64,000 nucleotides of DNA. Source: Stenotrophomonas maltophilia. Its GTDB lineage: Bacteria; Pseudomonadota; Gammaproteobacteria; Xanthomonadales; Xanthomonadaceae. Of the stretch, positions 47,528 through 55,972 are shown piece by piece. The DNA is taken from contig NZ_NEQV01000002.1 of NCBI RefSeq assembly GCF_002799245.1, forward strand, positions 868,001 to 932,000, in the 5' to 3' direction. Numbering within the stretch: position 1 is the first letter of the stretch; each line of letters starts with the position of its first letter. Made by a program: the position numbers and the translations under genes. A model generated the notes under the pieces. The model was given only the letters and a program-made list of their open reading frames with translations, ran no database searches and had not been told where the DNA came from.

Positions 47528-49405
47528 TCAGCGGTTGCGGAAGCGGGTCAGCGCTTCCCATGCAGTGCGTACGGCGGCCGCATCGGGCGCCTGCTGCGGC
47601 AGTGGGCGGTAGTGCAGGTCCAGCGCGGTGGCGTTGCCGAACTTGTCGAACACGTAGATGGCATTGCCATGGCGCACCGCGCGCTGCGACCAGCTTTCGA
47701 CCACCAGCGCACGCGTGCCCTGCGGCTCGGCCAGCAGGTCCTGGCCGGTGCTGTAATCGGTCAGTGCGTTCTCGCAGCCCAGCGCGTGGCGCATCAGCGT
47801 CGGTACCCAGTCTTCGTGCGAGCTGGTGCGTGCGTCGTGGCCAGCAGCCTTGCCCGGCCAATGCAGCACGAACGGGACCTGCAGCTGGTAGTCGGAGAAG
47901 TTGCCGTTGTGGCCCCAATAGTTCAGCTTCAGGTCGTTGAACTCTTCGGCATGGTCACCGGTGACCAGCACGATGGTGTCCTCGGCCAGGCCCTGTGCAC
48001 GCAGGTCGTCCAGCAACGAGCCGATCAGGCTGTCGGCATAGTGCACGGCGGTGCGGTAGCGGTTGAGTTCCGGCGTCGGGTCATGCTCCGGGCCGAATTT
48101 GAGGAAGTCGATGTCCGCAGCCATCGGCGTCGCCACCGGCGGGTAACCGTCGGGCATGTGGTACGGCGCGTGGGTGGAGTCGAGGAACACGAAGCCGAAC
48201 CAAGGGCGCTGCGCGGCCTGGCTGGCGCGGATATCCTGCTGCAGTGCGCTGATGATCGCGCGGTCGCGGCCGTCGGACTTCAGTGCCGATGGCCCCTGGT
48301 GCAGCTGGTCGCGCACATCGGCGAACACAGTGCGATCGAATTCCGGGCTGTACAGCGGCGCGCTGCCGTACAGGTGCAGGTCGTAGCCCTGCTGGCCCAG
48401 CACCTGGAACAGCTGCGAGCCCCGCTGCTCGTCGAGCATGCTGGGCCAGTAACCACCGGGCAGGCCGTACAGCAGCCCGAACAGGCCGTAGCGGGTGGCA
48501 TTGCCGGTGCTGAAGTGGTGATCGAACACGCGCGCATCCTGCGCCAGCGCCGCGGTGTTGGGCATCAGCTGAGGTGTCAGCGCGTCCTGGCGCAGCGATT
48601 CCAGCACCACCATCAGCACATTGGGTCGATGCGGGCTCTGGCAGCGCAGCGGGTGCAGCGGGTACAGCAGCTGCGCATGGCGCGGGTCGGGCAGGCCGGC
48701 CTGCTGCTGGCTGACCACGCCCAGGCGCCGCATGAAGCTCTTGGCCGTGATCGGTTGCGCCCACGGCAGGTAGTTCCACTGCGCGATCACATCGCGGTCG
48801 CCGCGGGCATCGTAGTAGGCCGTGGCGACCTGGCCGCCGCCCATCAGCAGCGCGACCACGGCCCAGGCCTGCAGCACCCGGCGCCGCCGCGGCGCGGCCG
48901 GCAGCAGCTTCCAGCACGCCCAGGCCAGCAGGCCTTCGGCGGTGAAGACCGCGGCAACCAGCAGGGCGACCTGCAGCCAGGTCTTCCAGGACAGGGCAAC
49001 CTGGTCCTGCAGGGCGCCGCCGAACACCATGTTCACGACCATGGCATTGAGGTGGAAGCGGTACAGGGTGAAGACCTTGGCGTCGACCAGCAGCAGGCAC
49101 AGCCACAGGCCCTGCAGCAGTACGGCGGTGATGCTCAACGTACGCGCACTGCGCGGCCACAGGCCCAGCAGCAGCGGCAGCAGGCCGGCCAGCGCACCGA
49201 ACGCGAGCAGGTGACCGGGCAGGGCGATCGCCAGGTAGGCCAGGCCGGCGCCGCCGCCCGGATTGTCGCGCAGCGGTACGTTGCCCAGCGCGATCGCCGC
49301 GGCCAGAACCGCATTGCCGGCGATGAACAGCGACCACCAGGCCAGCCGGCGCCAGCGTCGGGCGGAACCTTCAATGACAGGGGCGGCAGAGGCAGCTGCG
49401 GGCAT
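47528..49405 (-). CDS. YejM/PbgA-like membrane protein with sulfatase-fold domain
   Basis: A 625-aa inner-membrane protein. About five hydrophobic helices fill residues 20-210 (DUF3413-like), followed by a periplasmic alkaline-phosphatase/sulfatase fold from about 260: NVLMVVLESLRQDAL, STGNATRYGLFGLLYGLPGGYW and VLVTGDHAEEFND. E. coli YejM (PbgA, LapC; 586 aa) has this architecture and tunes LPS synthesis through LapB/FtsH/LpxC. Alternatively it could be an active phosphoethanolamine-type transferase. First gene of an operon with a glycosyltransferase and a deacetylase, unlike in E. coli. The family is likely, the role open. Confidence 0.82.
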   Translation of the reverse strand: MPAAASAAPVIEGSARRWRRLAWWSLFIAGNAVLAAAIALGNVPLRDNPGGGAGLAYLAIALPGHLLAFGALAGLLPLLLGLWPRSARTLSITAVLLQGLWLCLLLVDAKVFTLYRFHLNAMVVNMVFGGALQDQVALSWKTWLQVALLVAAVFTAEGLLAWACWKLLPAAPRRRRVLQAWAVVALLMGGGQVATAYYDARGDRDVIAQWNYLPWAQPITAKSFMRRLGVVSQQQAGLPDPRHAQLLYPLHPLRCQSPHRPNVLMVVLESLRQDALTPQLMPNTAALAQDARVFDHHFSTGNATRYGLFGLLYGLPGGYWPSMLDEQRGSQLFQVLGQQGYDLHLYGSAPLYSPEFDRTVFADVRDQLHQGPSALKSDGRDRAIISALQQDIRASQAAQRPWFGFVFLDSTHAPYHMPDGYPPVATPMAADIDFLKFGPEHDPTPELNRYRTAVHYADSLIGSLLDDLRAQGLAEDTIVLVTGDHAEEFNDLKLNYWGHNGNFSDYQLQVPFVLHWPGKAAGHDARTSSHEDWVPTLMRHALGCENALTDYSTGQDLLAEPQGTRALVVESWSQRAVRHGNAIYVFDKFGNATALDLHYRPLPQQAPDAAAVRTAWEALTRFRNR

Positions 49406-49600
49406 GGCGGGGCGGATTCAGGGAGCGCAGGGGCAACGGGAGGCGCCAACGTGACGGAAGCGTTACGCCGCGCGCGGGTCGCGCATTGTATCGGTTTGTT
49501 TCTTCGTATCGAGTGGCGTCCCCCGGGCGATCTGTCACAATGTTCAGGCGGGCCATGAATGCGCTGGCCCCCCAGACCCAACGACAAGCCAGGAACCGCT

Positions 49601-50536
49601 GTGAGCCAGATCCCCACCCTCGACATCACCCGTTTCGACAGCGACCGCGAGGCCTTCGTGGCCGAGCTGGGCGCGGCCTACCGCCAATGGGGATTCGCGG
49701 GCATCCGCAACCACGGCATCCCGCAGGCCGACATCGACGCGGCCTACGATGCCTTCAAGGCCTTCTTCGCACTGCCGGAAGAGGTCAAGCGCAAGTACCA
49801 CGTGGCCGGCAGCGGCGGCGCCCGCGGCTACACCCCGTTCGGCGTGGAAACCGCCAAGGGCTCCAAGCATTTCGACCTGAAGGAGTTCTGGCACATCGGC
49901 CGCGAGATCGCCGACGACTCCAAGTACCGTGACGTGATGGCGCCGAACCTGTGGCCGACCGAGGTCGAGGGCTTCCGCGAGCGCGGTTACGGCCTGTACC
50001 AGGCGCTGGACAACCTGGGCTCGCGCGTGCTGTCGGCGCTGGCCCTGCACATCGGCCTGCCGGAGACCTTCTTCGCCGACAAGACCAACTTCGGCAATTC
50101 GATCCTGCGCCCGATCCACTACCCGCCGATCACCACCGACGACATTCCGAACGTGCGTGCCGGTGCCCACGGCGACATCAACTTCATCACCCTGCTGGTC
50201 GGTGCCAGCGCCGCGGGTCTGGAAGTGCAGTCGCACGAGGGCGAATGGGTGCCGTTCACCTCGGACGCGGACACCATCGTGGTCAACATCGGCGACATGC
50301 TGCAACGCCTGACCAACCACGTGTATCCGTCGACGATCCATCGCGTGGTCAACCCCCCGGGCGACCTGGCGCGCCAGCCGCGCTACTCGGTGCCGTTCTT
50401 CCTGCACCCGAACCCGGACTTCCTGATCGACGTGCTGCCCTCGTGCATCACCCCGGAGAACCCGAGCCGGTACCCGGAGCCGATCACCGCCCACGGCTTC
50501 CTCGAGGAACGCCTGCGCGAGATCAAGCTGAAGTAA
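49601..50536 (+). CDS. 2-oxoglutarate/Fe(II)-dependent oxygenase (IPNS-like)
   Basis: A 311-aa oxygenase of the isopenicillin-N-synthase/flavonol-synthase type. The iron ligands are His190 and Asp192 (AHGDINFITLL) and His247 (STIHRVVNP); Arg261 and Ser263 (RYSVPFF) would bind 2-oxoglutarate. An N-terminal DIOX_N half (WGFAGIRNHGIP) is present. The substrate is unknown; these enzymes oxidise small metabolites. GTG at 49601 preceded by AGGAA was chosen, giving SQIPTLDITRF as N-terminus. Divergent from the YejM-like operon and followed by a strong terminator. Confidence 0.9.
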   Translation: MSQIPTLDITRFDSDREAFVAELGAAYRQWGFAGIRNHGIPQADIDAAYDAFKAFFALPEEVKRKYHVAGSGGARGYTPFGVETAKGSKHFDLKEFWHIGREIADDSKYRDVMAPNLWPTEVEGFRERGYGLYQALDNLGSRVLSALALHIGLPETFFADKTNFGNSILRPIHYPPITTDDIPNVRAGAHGDINFITLLVGASAAGLEVQSHEGEWVPFTSDADTIVVNIGDMLQRLTNHVYPSTIHRVVNPPGDLARQPRYSVPFFLHPNPDFLIDVLPSCITPENPSRYPEPITAHGFLEERLREIKLK

Positions 50537-50546
50537 CGAGAAGTGA

Positions 50547-50573
50547 GGCCGCCGAAAGGCGGCCCTTTTCTTT
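50547..50573 (+). terminator. Rho-independent terminator of the oxygenase gene
   Basis: Seven-bp stem GGCCGCC GAAA GGCGGCC followed by CCTTTTCTTT, 10 bp after the stop codon. Confidence 0.88.
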
Positions 50574-50615
50574 GCAGGGTTGCACCCCACCCCTGCACCG
50601 TCCCGATCAGGGTTG

Positions 50616-50639
50616 GTAGGTGTCGACCTTGGTCGACAC
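50616..50639. repeat. Single GTAG-headed palindrome
   Basis: GTAG followed by GTGTCGACC TT GGTCGACAC, a perfect 9-bp stem. The GTAG head resembles the SMAG family, here as a monomer. Confidence 0.6.
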
Positions 50640-50689
50640 GGTATATCCAGGCCATGCGTGGATGAGATCTGTCAGGTCGAAGTGGGGTA

Positions 50690-50729
50690 GGGGTCAGATC
50701 CCTTTTCCTGCGGAGAGGGATCTGACCCC
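50690..50729. repeat. GGGGTCAGATCCC palindrome
   Basis: Arms GGGGTCAGATCCC and GGGATCTGACCCC are exact complements around a 14-nt loop. Same family as the nested element at 14695-14770. Confidence 0.8.
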
Positions 50730-50802
50730 GGAATCCGCCCCGGGGCTCTCCGCGCCCCCCCAACCCCCGCCACGTGGGGCTGCGCCGTTGCCTGAAAAAC
50801 CA

Positions 50803-50816
50803 TGTAACCGCTTACA
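50803..50816. promoter_or_regulatory. Operator-like dyad upstream of tpiA
   Basis: TGTAACCGCTTACA is a 14-bp near-perfect palindrome with a central CG, the shape of LacI-family operators. It lies 27 bp upstream of a TATCAT -10-like box (50843-50848), i.e. near the -35 region. No regulator gene is in this window. Confidence 0.35.
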
Positions 50817-50881
50817 CGGAAACGGGTTTTTCCCGTAACGGGTATCATGGACGGCTGACTTCACACAGGAGCCACCCGCTC

Positions 50882-51637
50882 ATGCGCCGCAAGATCGTCG
50901 CCGGAAACTGGAAGCTGCATGGCAGCCGTCAATTCGCCAATGAACTGCTGGGGCAGGTGGCCGCCGGGCTGCCACTGGAGGGGGTGGAGGTGGTGATCCT
51001 GCCGCCGCTGCCTTACCTGGGTGAGCTGGTCGAGGACTTCGGCGAGACCGGCCTGGCCTTTGGCGCGCAGGACGTGAGCAGCAACGAGAAGGGCGCCTAT
51101 ACCGGCGAGGTCTGCGCGGCCATGCTGGCCGAAGTGGGCGCACGCTATGGCCTGGTCGGCCACTCCGAGCGCCGCCAGTACCACCATGAAAGCAGCGAGC
51201 TGGTCGCGCGCAAGTTCGCTGCCGCCCAGCACGCCGGCCTGGTGCCGGTGTTGTGCGTGGGCGAGACCCTGGAGCAGCGCGAGGCCGGGCAGACCGAAAC
51301 GGTCATCGCCAGCCAGCTGGCGCCGGTGCTGGAGCTGGTCGGCGCGGCCGGTTTCGCCAAGGCCGTGGTCGCCTACGAGCCGGTCTGGGCCATCGGCACC
51401 GGCCGCACCGCCAGCAAGGAGCAGGCGCAGCAGGTGCACGCGTTCATCCGTGGCGAAGTCGCGCGTATCGATGCTAGAATCGCTGATTCACTGCCCATTG
51501 TTTACGGCGGTAGCGTGAAGCCCGACAATGCCGGGGAACTGTTCGCGCAGCCGGATGTCGATGGTGGGCTGGTCGGCGGCGCCTCCCTGGTGGCCGCGGA
51601 CTTCCTGGCCATCGCACGGGCGGCGGCCGCGAACTAA
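50882..51637 (+). CDS. tpiA: Triosephosphate isomerase
   Basis: A 251-aa TIM-barrel glycolytic enzyme interconverting DHAP and glyceraldehyde-3-phosphate. Catalytic residues appear in RKIVAGNWKLHG (Lys), LVGHSERRQYHHES (His) and VVAYEPVWAIGTGRTAS (Glu, loop 6). C-terminal VYGGSVKPDNAGEL binds phosphate. ATG at 50882 has AGGAG upstream. First gene of the tpiA-secG-tRNA-Leu-nuo stretch. Confidence 0.98.
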   Translation: MRRKIVAGNWKLHGSRQFANELLGQVAAGLPLEGVEVVILPPLPYLGELVEDFGETGLAFGAQDVSSNEKGAYTGEVCAAMLAEVGARYGLVGHSERRQYHHESSELVARKFAAAQHAGLVPVLCVGETLEQREAGQTETVIASQLAPVLELVGAAGFAKAVVAYEPVWAIGTGRTASKEQAQQVHAFIRGEVARIDARIADSLPIVYGGSVKPDNAGELFAQPDVDGGLVGGASLVAADFLAIARAAAAN

Positions 51638-51669
51638 TCCTAAGAAGTATTGTCCGAGGGCGGTTTCCA

Positions 51670-52107
51670 ATGCTGATGTTGATCCTCAATGTCGTCTACG
51701 TGCTGGTCGCTGTGGCCATGATCGCGCTGATCCTGATGCAGCGTGGCTCGGGTGCGGCGGCGGGTTCGGGCTTTGGTGCCGGTGCCTCGGGCACGGTGTT
51801 CGGTGCGCGCGGCGCCTCGAACTTCCTGTCCAAGTCGACCAAGTGGCTGGCCGTCGTGTTCTTTGGCATCAGCCTCTTCATGGCCTGGTATGCCGGTCAC
51901 GGCACCCGTCCGGCGGCCGACCAGGATCTGGGCCTGATGTCCGCCCCGGCGGCGACCGCTCCGGCGGCCCCGGCGGGCGAACTGCCGGCCGTTCCGAAGG
52001 CCGATGCGGTCCCGGCAGCCCCGGTTCCGGCCGCGAATGTGCCGGCTAAGGCGGAATCTTCGGTTTCTGGTGAAGAAAAGCCTTCGGAAGGCTCCCAGAA
52101 AGACTGA
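51670..52107 (+). CDS. secG: Protein-export membrane protein SecG
   Basis: A 145-aa inner-membrane subunit of the SecYEG translocon. Two hydrophobic helices (about 2-20 and 55-77) flank the typical MQRGSGAAAGSGFGAGASG loop followed by FGARGASNFLSKST. The C-terminal tail is long and rich in Pro/Ala/Glu, making it longer than E. coli SecG (110 aa), as in other xanthomonads. It follows tpiA by 32 bp. Confidence 0.94.
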   Translation: MLMLILNVVYVLVAVAMIALILMQRGSGAAAGSGFGAGASGTVFGARGASNFLSKSTKWLAVVFFGISLFMAWYAGHGTRPAADQDLGLMSAPAATAPAAPAGELPAVPKADAVPAAPVPAANVPAKAESSVSGEEKPSEGSQKD

Positions 52108-52114
52108 AGCCGGT

Positions 52115-52120
52115 TACAAT
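52115..52120 (+). promoter_or_regulatory. -10-like box before tRNA-Leu
   Basis: TACAAT followed by ACGCGGCG, 39 bp before the mature tRNA start and just after the secG stop codon. Could drive the tRNA separately from tpiA-secG. Confidence 0.4.
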
Positions 52121-52159
52121 ACGCGGCGCATCGGGAAGATAGTCTGATGTGATCGTTTG

Positions 52160-52244
52160 CCCAGGTGGCGGAATTGGTAGACGCACTACCTTGAGGTGGT
52201 AGCGACGCAAGTCGTAGGGGTTCGAGTCCCCTCTTGGGCACCAT
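52160..52244 (+). tRNA. tRNA-Leu (anticodon GAG)
   Basis: An 85-nt class II tRNA with encoded CCA. Acceptor arms GCCCAGG and CTTGGGC pair, the anticodon stem CTACC/GGTAG encloses TTGAGGT (anticodon GAG), a long variable arm follows, and the T arm contains GGTTCGAGTCC. In E. coli the equivalent leuU also follows secG. It reads CUU/CUC leucine codons. Confidence 0.96.
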
Positions 52245-52263
52245 TTGTAAGTAAAGCGGGTTC

Positions 52264-52286
52264 GTCTGGCGCGCAAGGCGCCAGAC
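52264..52286 (+). terminator. Hairpin between tRNA-Leu and nuoA
   Basis: GTCTGGCGC GCAAG GCGCCAGAC forms a perfect 9-bp stem 20 bp after the tRNA. There is no U-tract, so it may be an attenuator or a processing signal rather than a full stop before the nuo genes. Confidence 0.45.
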
Positions 52287-52354
52287 AGATTCCCGTCCAC
52301 TCCCCCATGCCAAAGCGCCTGCAGGCGCAGCGGCAGAGGCAAGAGAGAATCGCT

Positions 52355-52711
52355 GTGCTGGCCGAATATTTGCCGTCTCTGCTGTTTCTGATCGTTGCCA
52401 CCGGTATCGGCATTACGCTGATGCTGGTTGGTCGATTCCTCGGTCCCCGCCGCCCCGATCTGGAAAAGCTGTCGCCGTACGAGTGCGGCTTCGAAGCCTT
52501 CGAAGACGCGCGCATGAAGTTCGACGTGCGCTACTACCTGATCGCGATCCAGTTCATCGTCTTCGACCTGGAAATCATCTTCATCGTGCCGTGGACCCAG
52601 GTCTTCATGGAACTGGGCGCCCGTTCACTGGTCACCATGGGCCTGTTCGTCGGCATGCTGTTCCTCGGTTTCATTTACGTCTGGAAGAAGGGAGCGCTGG
52701 AATGGGAGTGA
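52355..52711 (+). CDS. nuoA: NADH-quinone oxidoreductase subunit A
   Basis: A 118-aa membrane subunit of complex I with three transmembrane helices. The conserved loop [23 protein letters not shown] and the acidic [13 protein letters not shown] are diagnostic. I start it at the GTG 52355 ([13 protein letters not shown]), the usual N-terminus; a longer in-frame reading from further upstream adds an Arg/Gln-rich stretch without support. First gene of the nuo operon; overlaps nuoB by 10 bp. Confidence 0.94.
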   Translation: MLAEYLPSLLFLIVATGIGITLMLVGRFLGPRRPDLEKLSPYECGFEAFEDARMKFDVRYYLIAIQFIVFDLEIIFIVPWTQVFMELGARSLVTMGLFVGMLFLGFIYVWKKGALEWE

Positions 52712-53256
52712 TTCAGACTCTCGATGGCCTCATGAACAACCCGTCGCCGGAAGGCCGGGTTGATGACATCCTGCGGCCGGAAGGCGACAACCCGCTGCTG
52801 GAAAAGGGCTTCGTCACCACCAGCGTCGACGCACTGCTGAACTGGGCTCGCACCGGCTCGATGTGGCCGATGACCTTCGGCCTGGCCTGCTGTGCGGTCG
52901 AGATGATGCACGCCGGCGCCGCGCGCCTGGACCTGGACCGTTACGGCGTGGTGTTCCGCCCGTCGCCGCGCCAGTCCGACGTGATGATCGTCGCCGGAAC
53001 CCTGGTCAACAAGATGGCCCCGGCGCTGCGCAAGGTCTACGACCAGATGCCGGACCCGAAGTGGGTCATCTCGATGGGTAGCTGCGCCAACGGCGGCGGC
53101 TATTACCACTACTCCTATTCTGTCGTGCGCGGCTGTGATCGCGTGGTGCCGGTGGACGTCTACGTCCCGGGCTGCCCGCCGACCGCCGAGGCGCTGGTGT
53201 ACGGGATCCTGCAGCTGCAGAAGAAGATCTGGCGTACACAGACCATCGCCCGCTGA
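52702..53256 (+). CDS. nuoB: NADH-quinone oxidoreductase subunit B
   Basis: A 184-aa peripheral subunit holding iron-sulfur cluster N2, the last electron carrier before quinone. Ligand cysteines lie in [20 protein letters not shown] and [10 protein letters not shown]. The start [14 protein letters not shown] lies inside the end of nuoA, so translation is coupled. Confidence 0.97.
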   Translation: MGVIQTLDGLMNNPSPEGRVDDILRPEGDNPLLEKGFVTTSVDALLNWARTGSMWPMTFGLACCAVEMMHAGAARLDLDRYGVVFRPSPRQSDVMIVAGTLVNKMAPALRKVYDQMPDPKWVISMGSCANGGGYYHYSYSVVRGCDRVVPVDVYVPGCPPTAEALVYGILQLQKKIWRTQTIAR

Positions 53257-53289
53257 CCCCTTCACCTGACAAGAGCGCGCCAAGCCCCC

Positions 53290-54039
53290 ATGGCAGAGCA
53301 AGCATCCTTCATCGACCGACTCTCCGCACGTTTCGCAGGTGCGAAGGTCATCGTGGTCGAACCCCGCGGCGAAGTGACGCTGGAAGTGCCTGCCGCCGAG
53401 TGGCACGCCACCGCCCTGGCGCTGCGTGACGAGTTTGGTTTCGAACAGGCCGTGGATCTCTGCGGCGTCGACTACCTCGGTTATGGCTCCGACGAATGGG
53501 ACACCGCCGACGTGTCCTCGCAGGGCTTCAGCCGTGGTGTCGAAGGCAAGGCCCAGGGCCGCTTCGCGTGGGGCGAGTTCCCCACCGAGGAGAACGGTGC
53601 CGACGGTGCCCGCCCGCAGCACATGCCGACCCAGCGCTTCGCCGTGGTCGCCCAGCTGCGTTCGTACCAGCACAACCTGATGATGCACCTGCGTTGCTTC
53701 GCCCCTGACGAAGCGCTGCCGGTGGTGTCCTCGCTGACCAGCATCTGGCCGGGCCTGAACTGGTTCGAGCGCGAAGCGTTCGACCTGTACGGCGTGATCT
53801 TCGAAGGCCACCCGGACCTGCGCCGGATCCTGACCGACTACGGTTTCGTCGGCCATCCGTTCCGCAAGGACTTCCCGCTGATCGGCAATGTCGAAGTCCG
53901 CTACGACGAAGAAAAGAAGCGCGTGATCTACGAACCGGTCACCTCGGTGGAGCCGCGCGTCGGCGTGCCGCGCGTGATCCGCGACGACGCCCGTCTGCAG
54001 ACCGCAGAAGGTGAGCGCGCGCAGGAGGCAGTGAAGTGA
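53290..54039 (+). CDS. nuoC: NADH-quinone oxidoreductase subunit C
   Basis: A 249-aa hydrophilic subunit of the connecting module. [39 protein letters not shown] (seen in pieces near residues 155-195) is the family hallmark. It is a separate gene here, unlike the nuoCD fusion of E. coli. Its stop overlaps the nuoD GTG start. Confidence 0.96.
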   Translation: MAEQASFIDRLSARFAGAKVIVVEPRGEVTLEVPAAEWHATALALRDEFGFEQAVDLCGVDYLGYGSDEWDTADVSSQGFSRGVEGKAQGRFAWGEFPTEENGADGARPQHMPTQRFAVVAQLRSYQHNLMMHLRCFAPDEALPVVSSLTSIWPGLNWFEREAFDLYGVIFEGHPDLRRILTDYGFVGHPFRKDFPLIGNVEVRYDEEKKRVIYEPVTSVEPRVGVPRVIRDDARLQTAEGERAQEAVK

Positions 54040-55343
54040 GCCACGTACACCAGGCCGGCGAAGCATTCGCCAGCAACGCCGCCGAAAGCCGGCAGGAAAT
54101 CCGCAACTACACCATGAACTTCGGCCCGCAGCATCCGGCCGCCCACGGTGTGCTGCGCCTGATCCTGGAAATGGACGGCGAAACCATCATGCGCGCCGAC
54201 CCGCACGTGGGTCTGCTGCACCGTGGTACCGAAAAGCTGGCCGAGTCCAAGCCGTTCAACCAGTCGATCGGCTACATGGATCGCCTGGATTACGTGTCGA
54301 TGATGTGCAACGAGCACGCCTACGTGCGCGCGATCGAGACCCTGATGGGTATCGAGGCGCCGGAGCGTGCGCAGTACATCCGCACGATGTACGACGAGAT
54401 CACCCGCATCCTCAACCACCTGATGTGGCTGGGTTCCAACGCGCTCGACCTGGGTGCGATGGCGGTGATGCTGTATGCCTTCCGCGAGCGCGAAGAGCTG
54501 ATGGACTGCTATGAAGCGGTCTCCGGCGCGCGCATGCACGCGGCGTACTACCGTCCGGGCGGTGTCTACCGCGACCTGCCGGACCACATGCCGAAGTACA
54601 AGGAATCGCGCTGGCACAAGGGCAAGGCGCTGAAGCAGCTCAATGCTTCGCGTGAAGGCTCGCTGCTGGACTTCCTGGAAAACTTCACCAACGAATTCCC
54701 GGGTCGCGTCGACGAGTACGAGACCCTGCTGACCGACAACCGTATCTGGAAGCAGCGTACCGTCGGCATCGGCGTGGTCACTCCGGAGCTGGCCCACCAG
54801 TGGGGCATGACCGGCGTGATGCTGCGCGGCTCGGGCGTTGCCTGGGACCTGCGCAAGAAGCGCCCGTACGCCAAGTACGATGCCGTCGATTTCGACATCC
54901 CGCTGGGCAAGGAAGGCGACTGCTACGACCGCTACCTGGTTCGCGTTGCCGAAATGCGCGAATCCAACCGCATCATCAAGCAGTGCGTGGCATGGCTGAA
55001 GGCCAACCCCGGCCCGGTCATGGTCAAGAACTTCAAGGTCGCTCCGCCCAAGCGCGAGGACATGAAGGACGACATGGAAGCGCTGATCCACCACTTCAAG
55101 CTGTTCAGCGAAGGCTACTGCGTGCCGGCCGGCGAAACCTACGCGGCAGTGGAAGCGCCCAAGGGCGAGTTCGGCTGCTACCTGGTCTCCGATGGCGCCA
55201 ACAAGCCCTTCCGCGTGCACCTGCGCGCACCGGGCTTCGCCCACCTGTCCTCGATCGATTCGATCGTGCGCGGCCACATGCTGGCCGACGTGGTGGCGAT
55301 GATCGGTACCTACGACCTGGTGTTCGGCGAGGTTGACCGGTAA
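54036..55343 (+). CDS. nuoD: NADH-quinone oxidoreductase subunit D
   Basis: A 435-aa subunit that with NuoB forms the quinone-reducing site. [16 protein letters not shown] (about residue 28), [14 protein letters not shown] and the C-terminal [22 protein letters not shown] identify it. GTG start overlaps nuoC (GTGA). After its stop comes an unusual 97-bp gap before nuoE, filled by a small frame (see 55343-55444). Confidence 0.97.
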   Translation: MSHVHQAGEAFASNAAESRQEIRNYTMNFGPQHPAAHGVLRLILEMDGETIMRADPHVGLLHRGTEKLAESKPFNQSIGYMDRLDYVSMMCNEHAYVRAIETLMGIEAPERAQYIRTMYDEITRILNHLMWLGSNALDLGAMAVMLYAFREREELMDCYEAVSGARMHAAYYRPGGVYRDLPDHMPKYKESRWHKGKALKQLNASREGSLLDFLENFTNEFPGRVDEYETLLTDNRIWKQRTVGIGVVTPELAHQWGMTGVMLRGSGVAWDLRKKRPYAKYDAVDFDIPLGKEGDCYDRYLVRVAEMRESNRIIKQCVAWLKANPGPVMVKNFKVAPPKREDMKDDMEALIHHFKLFSEGYCVPAGETYAAVEAPKGEFGCYLVSDGANKPFRVHLRAPGFAHLSSIDSIVRGHMLADVVAMIGTYDLVFGEVDR

Positions 55344-55444
55344 TGCCGTCCGCCACGCCAACGCCCGCTGCAGGCAGCCGGCGCAAGCCGGCGCCGCAGT
55401 TTCTGGAATTTCACGTTATGCATTTCGCTGAGGTCGGCCGATGA
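55343..55444 (+). CDS. Possible 33-aa leader/coupling ORF between nuoD and nuoE
   Basis: The ATG at 55343 shares its A with the nuoD TAA stop; the TGA stop at 55442-55444 overlaps the nuoE ATG (ATGA). The frame would encode [20 protein letters not shown] and a further 13 residues. It bridges the only sizeable gap between nuoC and nuoG. It may keep ribosomes moving from nuoD to nuoE rather than make a functional peptide; it could also be chance. Confidence 0.35.
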   Translation: MPSATPTPAAGSRRKPAPQFLEFHVMHFAEVGR

Positions 55445-55968
55445 AGGCGACAGGTAATTTCGAGGCGGCGCGCGACGTCGACCCGATGGTGGTGCTGAGC
55501 GACAAGACCCGCGCTCACATCGATCACTGGCTGTCCAAGTTCCCGCCGGACCGCAAGCGCTCTGCCGTGCTGCAGGGCCTGCATGCGGCCCAGGAGCAGA
55601 ACGAGGGTTGGCTGACCGACGAGCTGATCGCCGGCGTGGCCAAGTACCTCGACCTGCCGCCGGTGTGGGCCTACGAGGTCGCCAGCTTCTACTCGATGTT
55701 CGAGACCGAGAAGGTAGGCCGCAACAACGTGGCCATCTGCACCAACATCAGCTGCTGGCTCAATGGCGCCGAGGACATCGTCCGCCATTGCGAGAAGAAG
55801 CTGGGCATCAAGCACGGTGAATCGACGCCGGACGGCCGCGTCTACCTCAAGCGCGAGGAAGAGTGCCTGGCCGGTTGCGGTGGCGCGCCGATGATGGTCA
55901 TCAACGGTCACTACCATGAGCGTCTGACCCTGGAAAAGGTCGACGAGCTGCTGGACGGGCTGGAGTAA
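55441..55968 (+). CDS. nuoE: NADH-quinone oxidoreductase subunit E
   Basis: A 175-aa thioredoxin-like subunit of the NADH-dehydrogenase module with the [2Fe-2S] cluster N1a. Ligands are in [11 protein letters not shown] (CxxxxC) and [10 protein letters not shown] (CxxxC). It contains [30 protein letters not shown], typical of the family. Length compares with E. coli NuoE (166 aa). It ends 4 bp before nuoF. Confidence 0.96.
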   Translation: MKATGNFEAARDVDPMVVLSDKTRAHIDHWLSKFPPDRKRSAVLQGLHAAQEQNEGWLTDELIAGVAKYLDLPPVWAYEVASFYSMFETEKVGRNNVAICTNISCWLNGAEDIVRHCEKKLGIKHGESTPDGRVYLKREEECLAGCGGAPMMVINGHYHERLTLEKVDELLDGLE

Positions 55969-55972
55969 GGGC

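Larger units (their letters stand above)
50574..50881. other. Repeat-bearing intergenic region upstream of tpiA
   Basis: About 310 bp with no protein gene. It holds a GTAG-headed palindrome (50616-50639, GTAGGTGTCGACCTT/GGTCGACAC), the GGGGTCAGATCCC palindrome (50690-50729), a dyad TGTAACCGCTTACA (50803-50816), a TATCAT -10-like box (50843-50848) and an AGGAG ribosome-binding site ten bases before tpiA. Confidence 0.6.
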
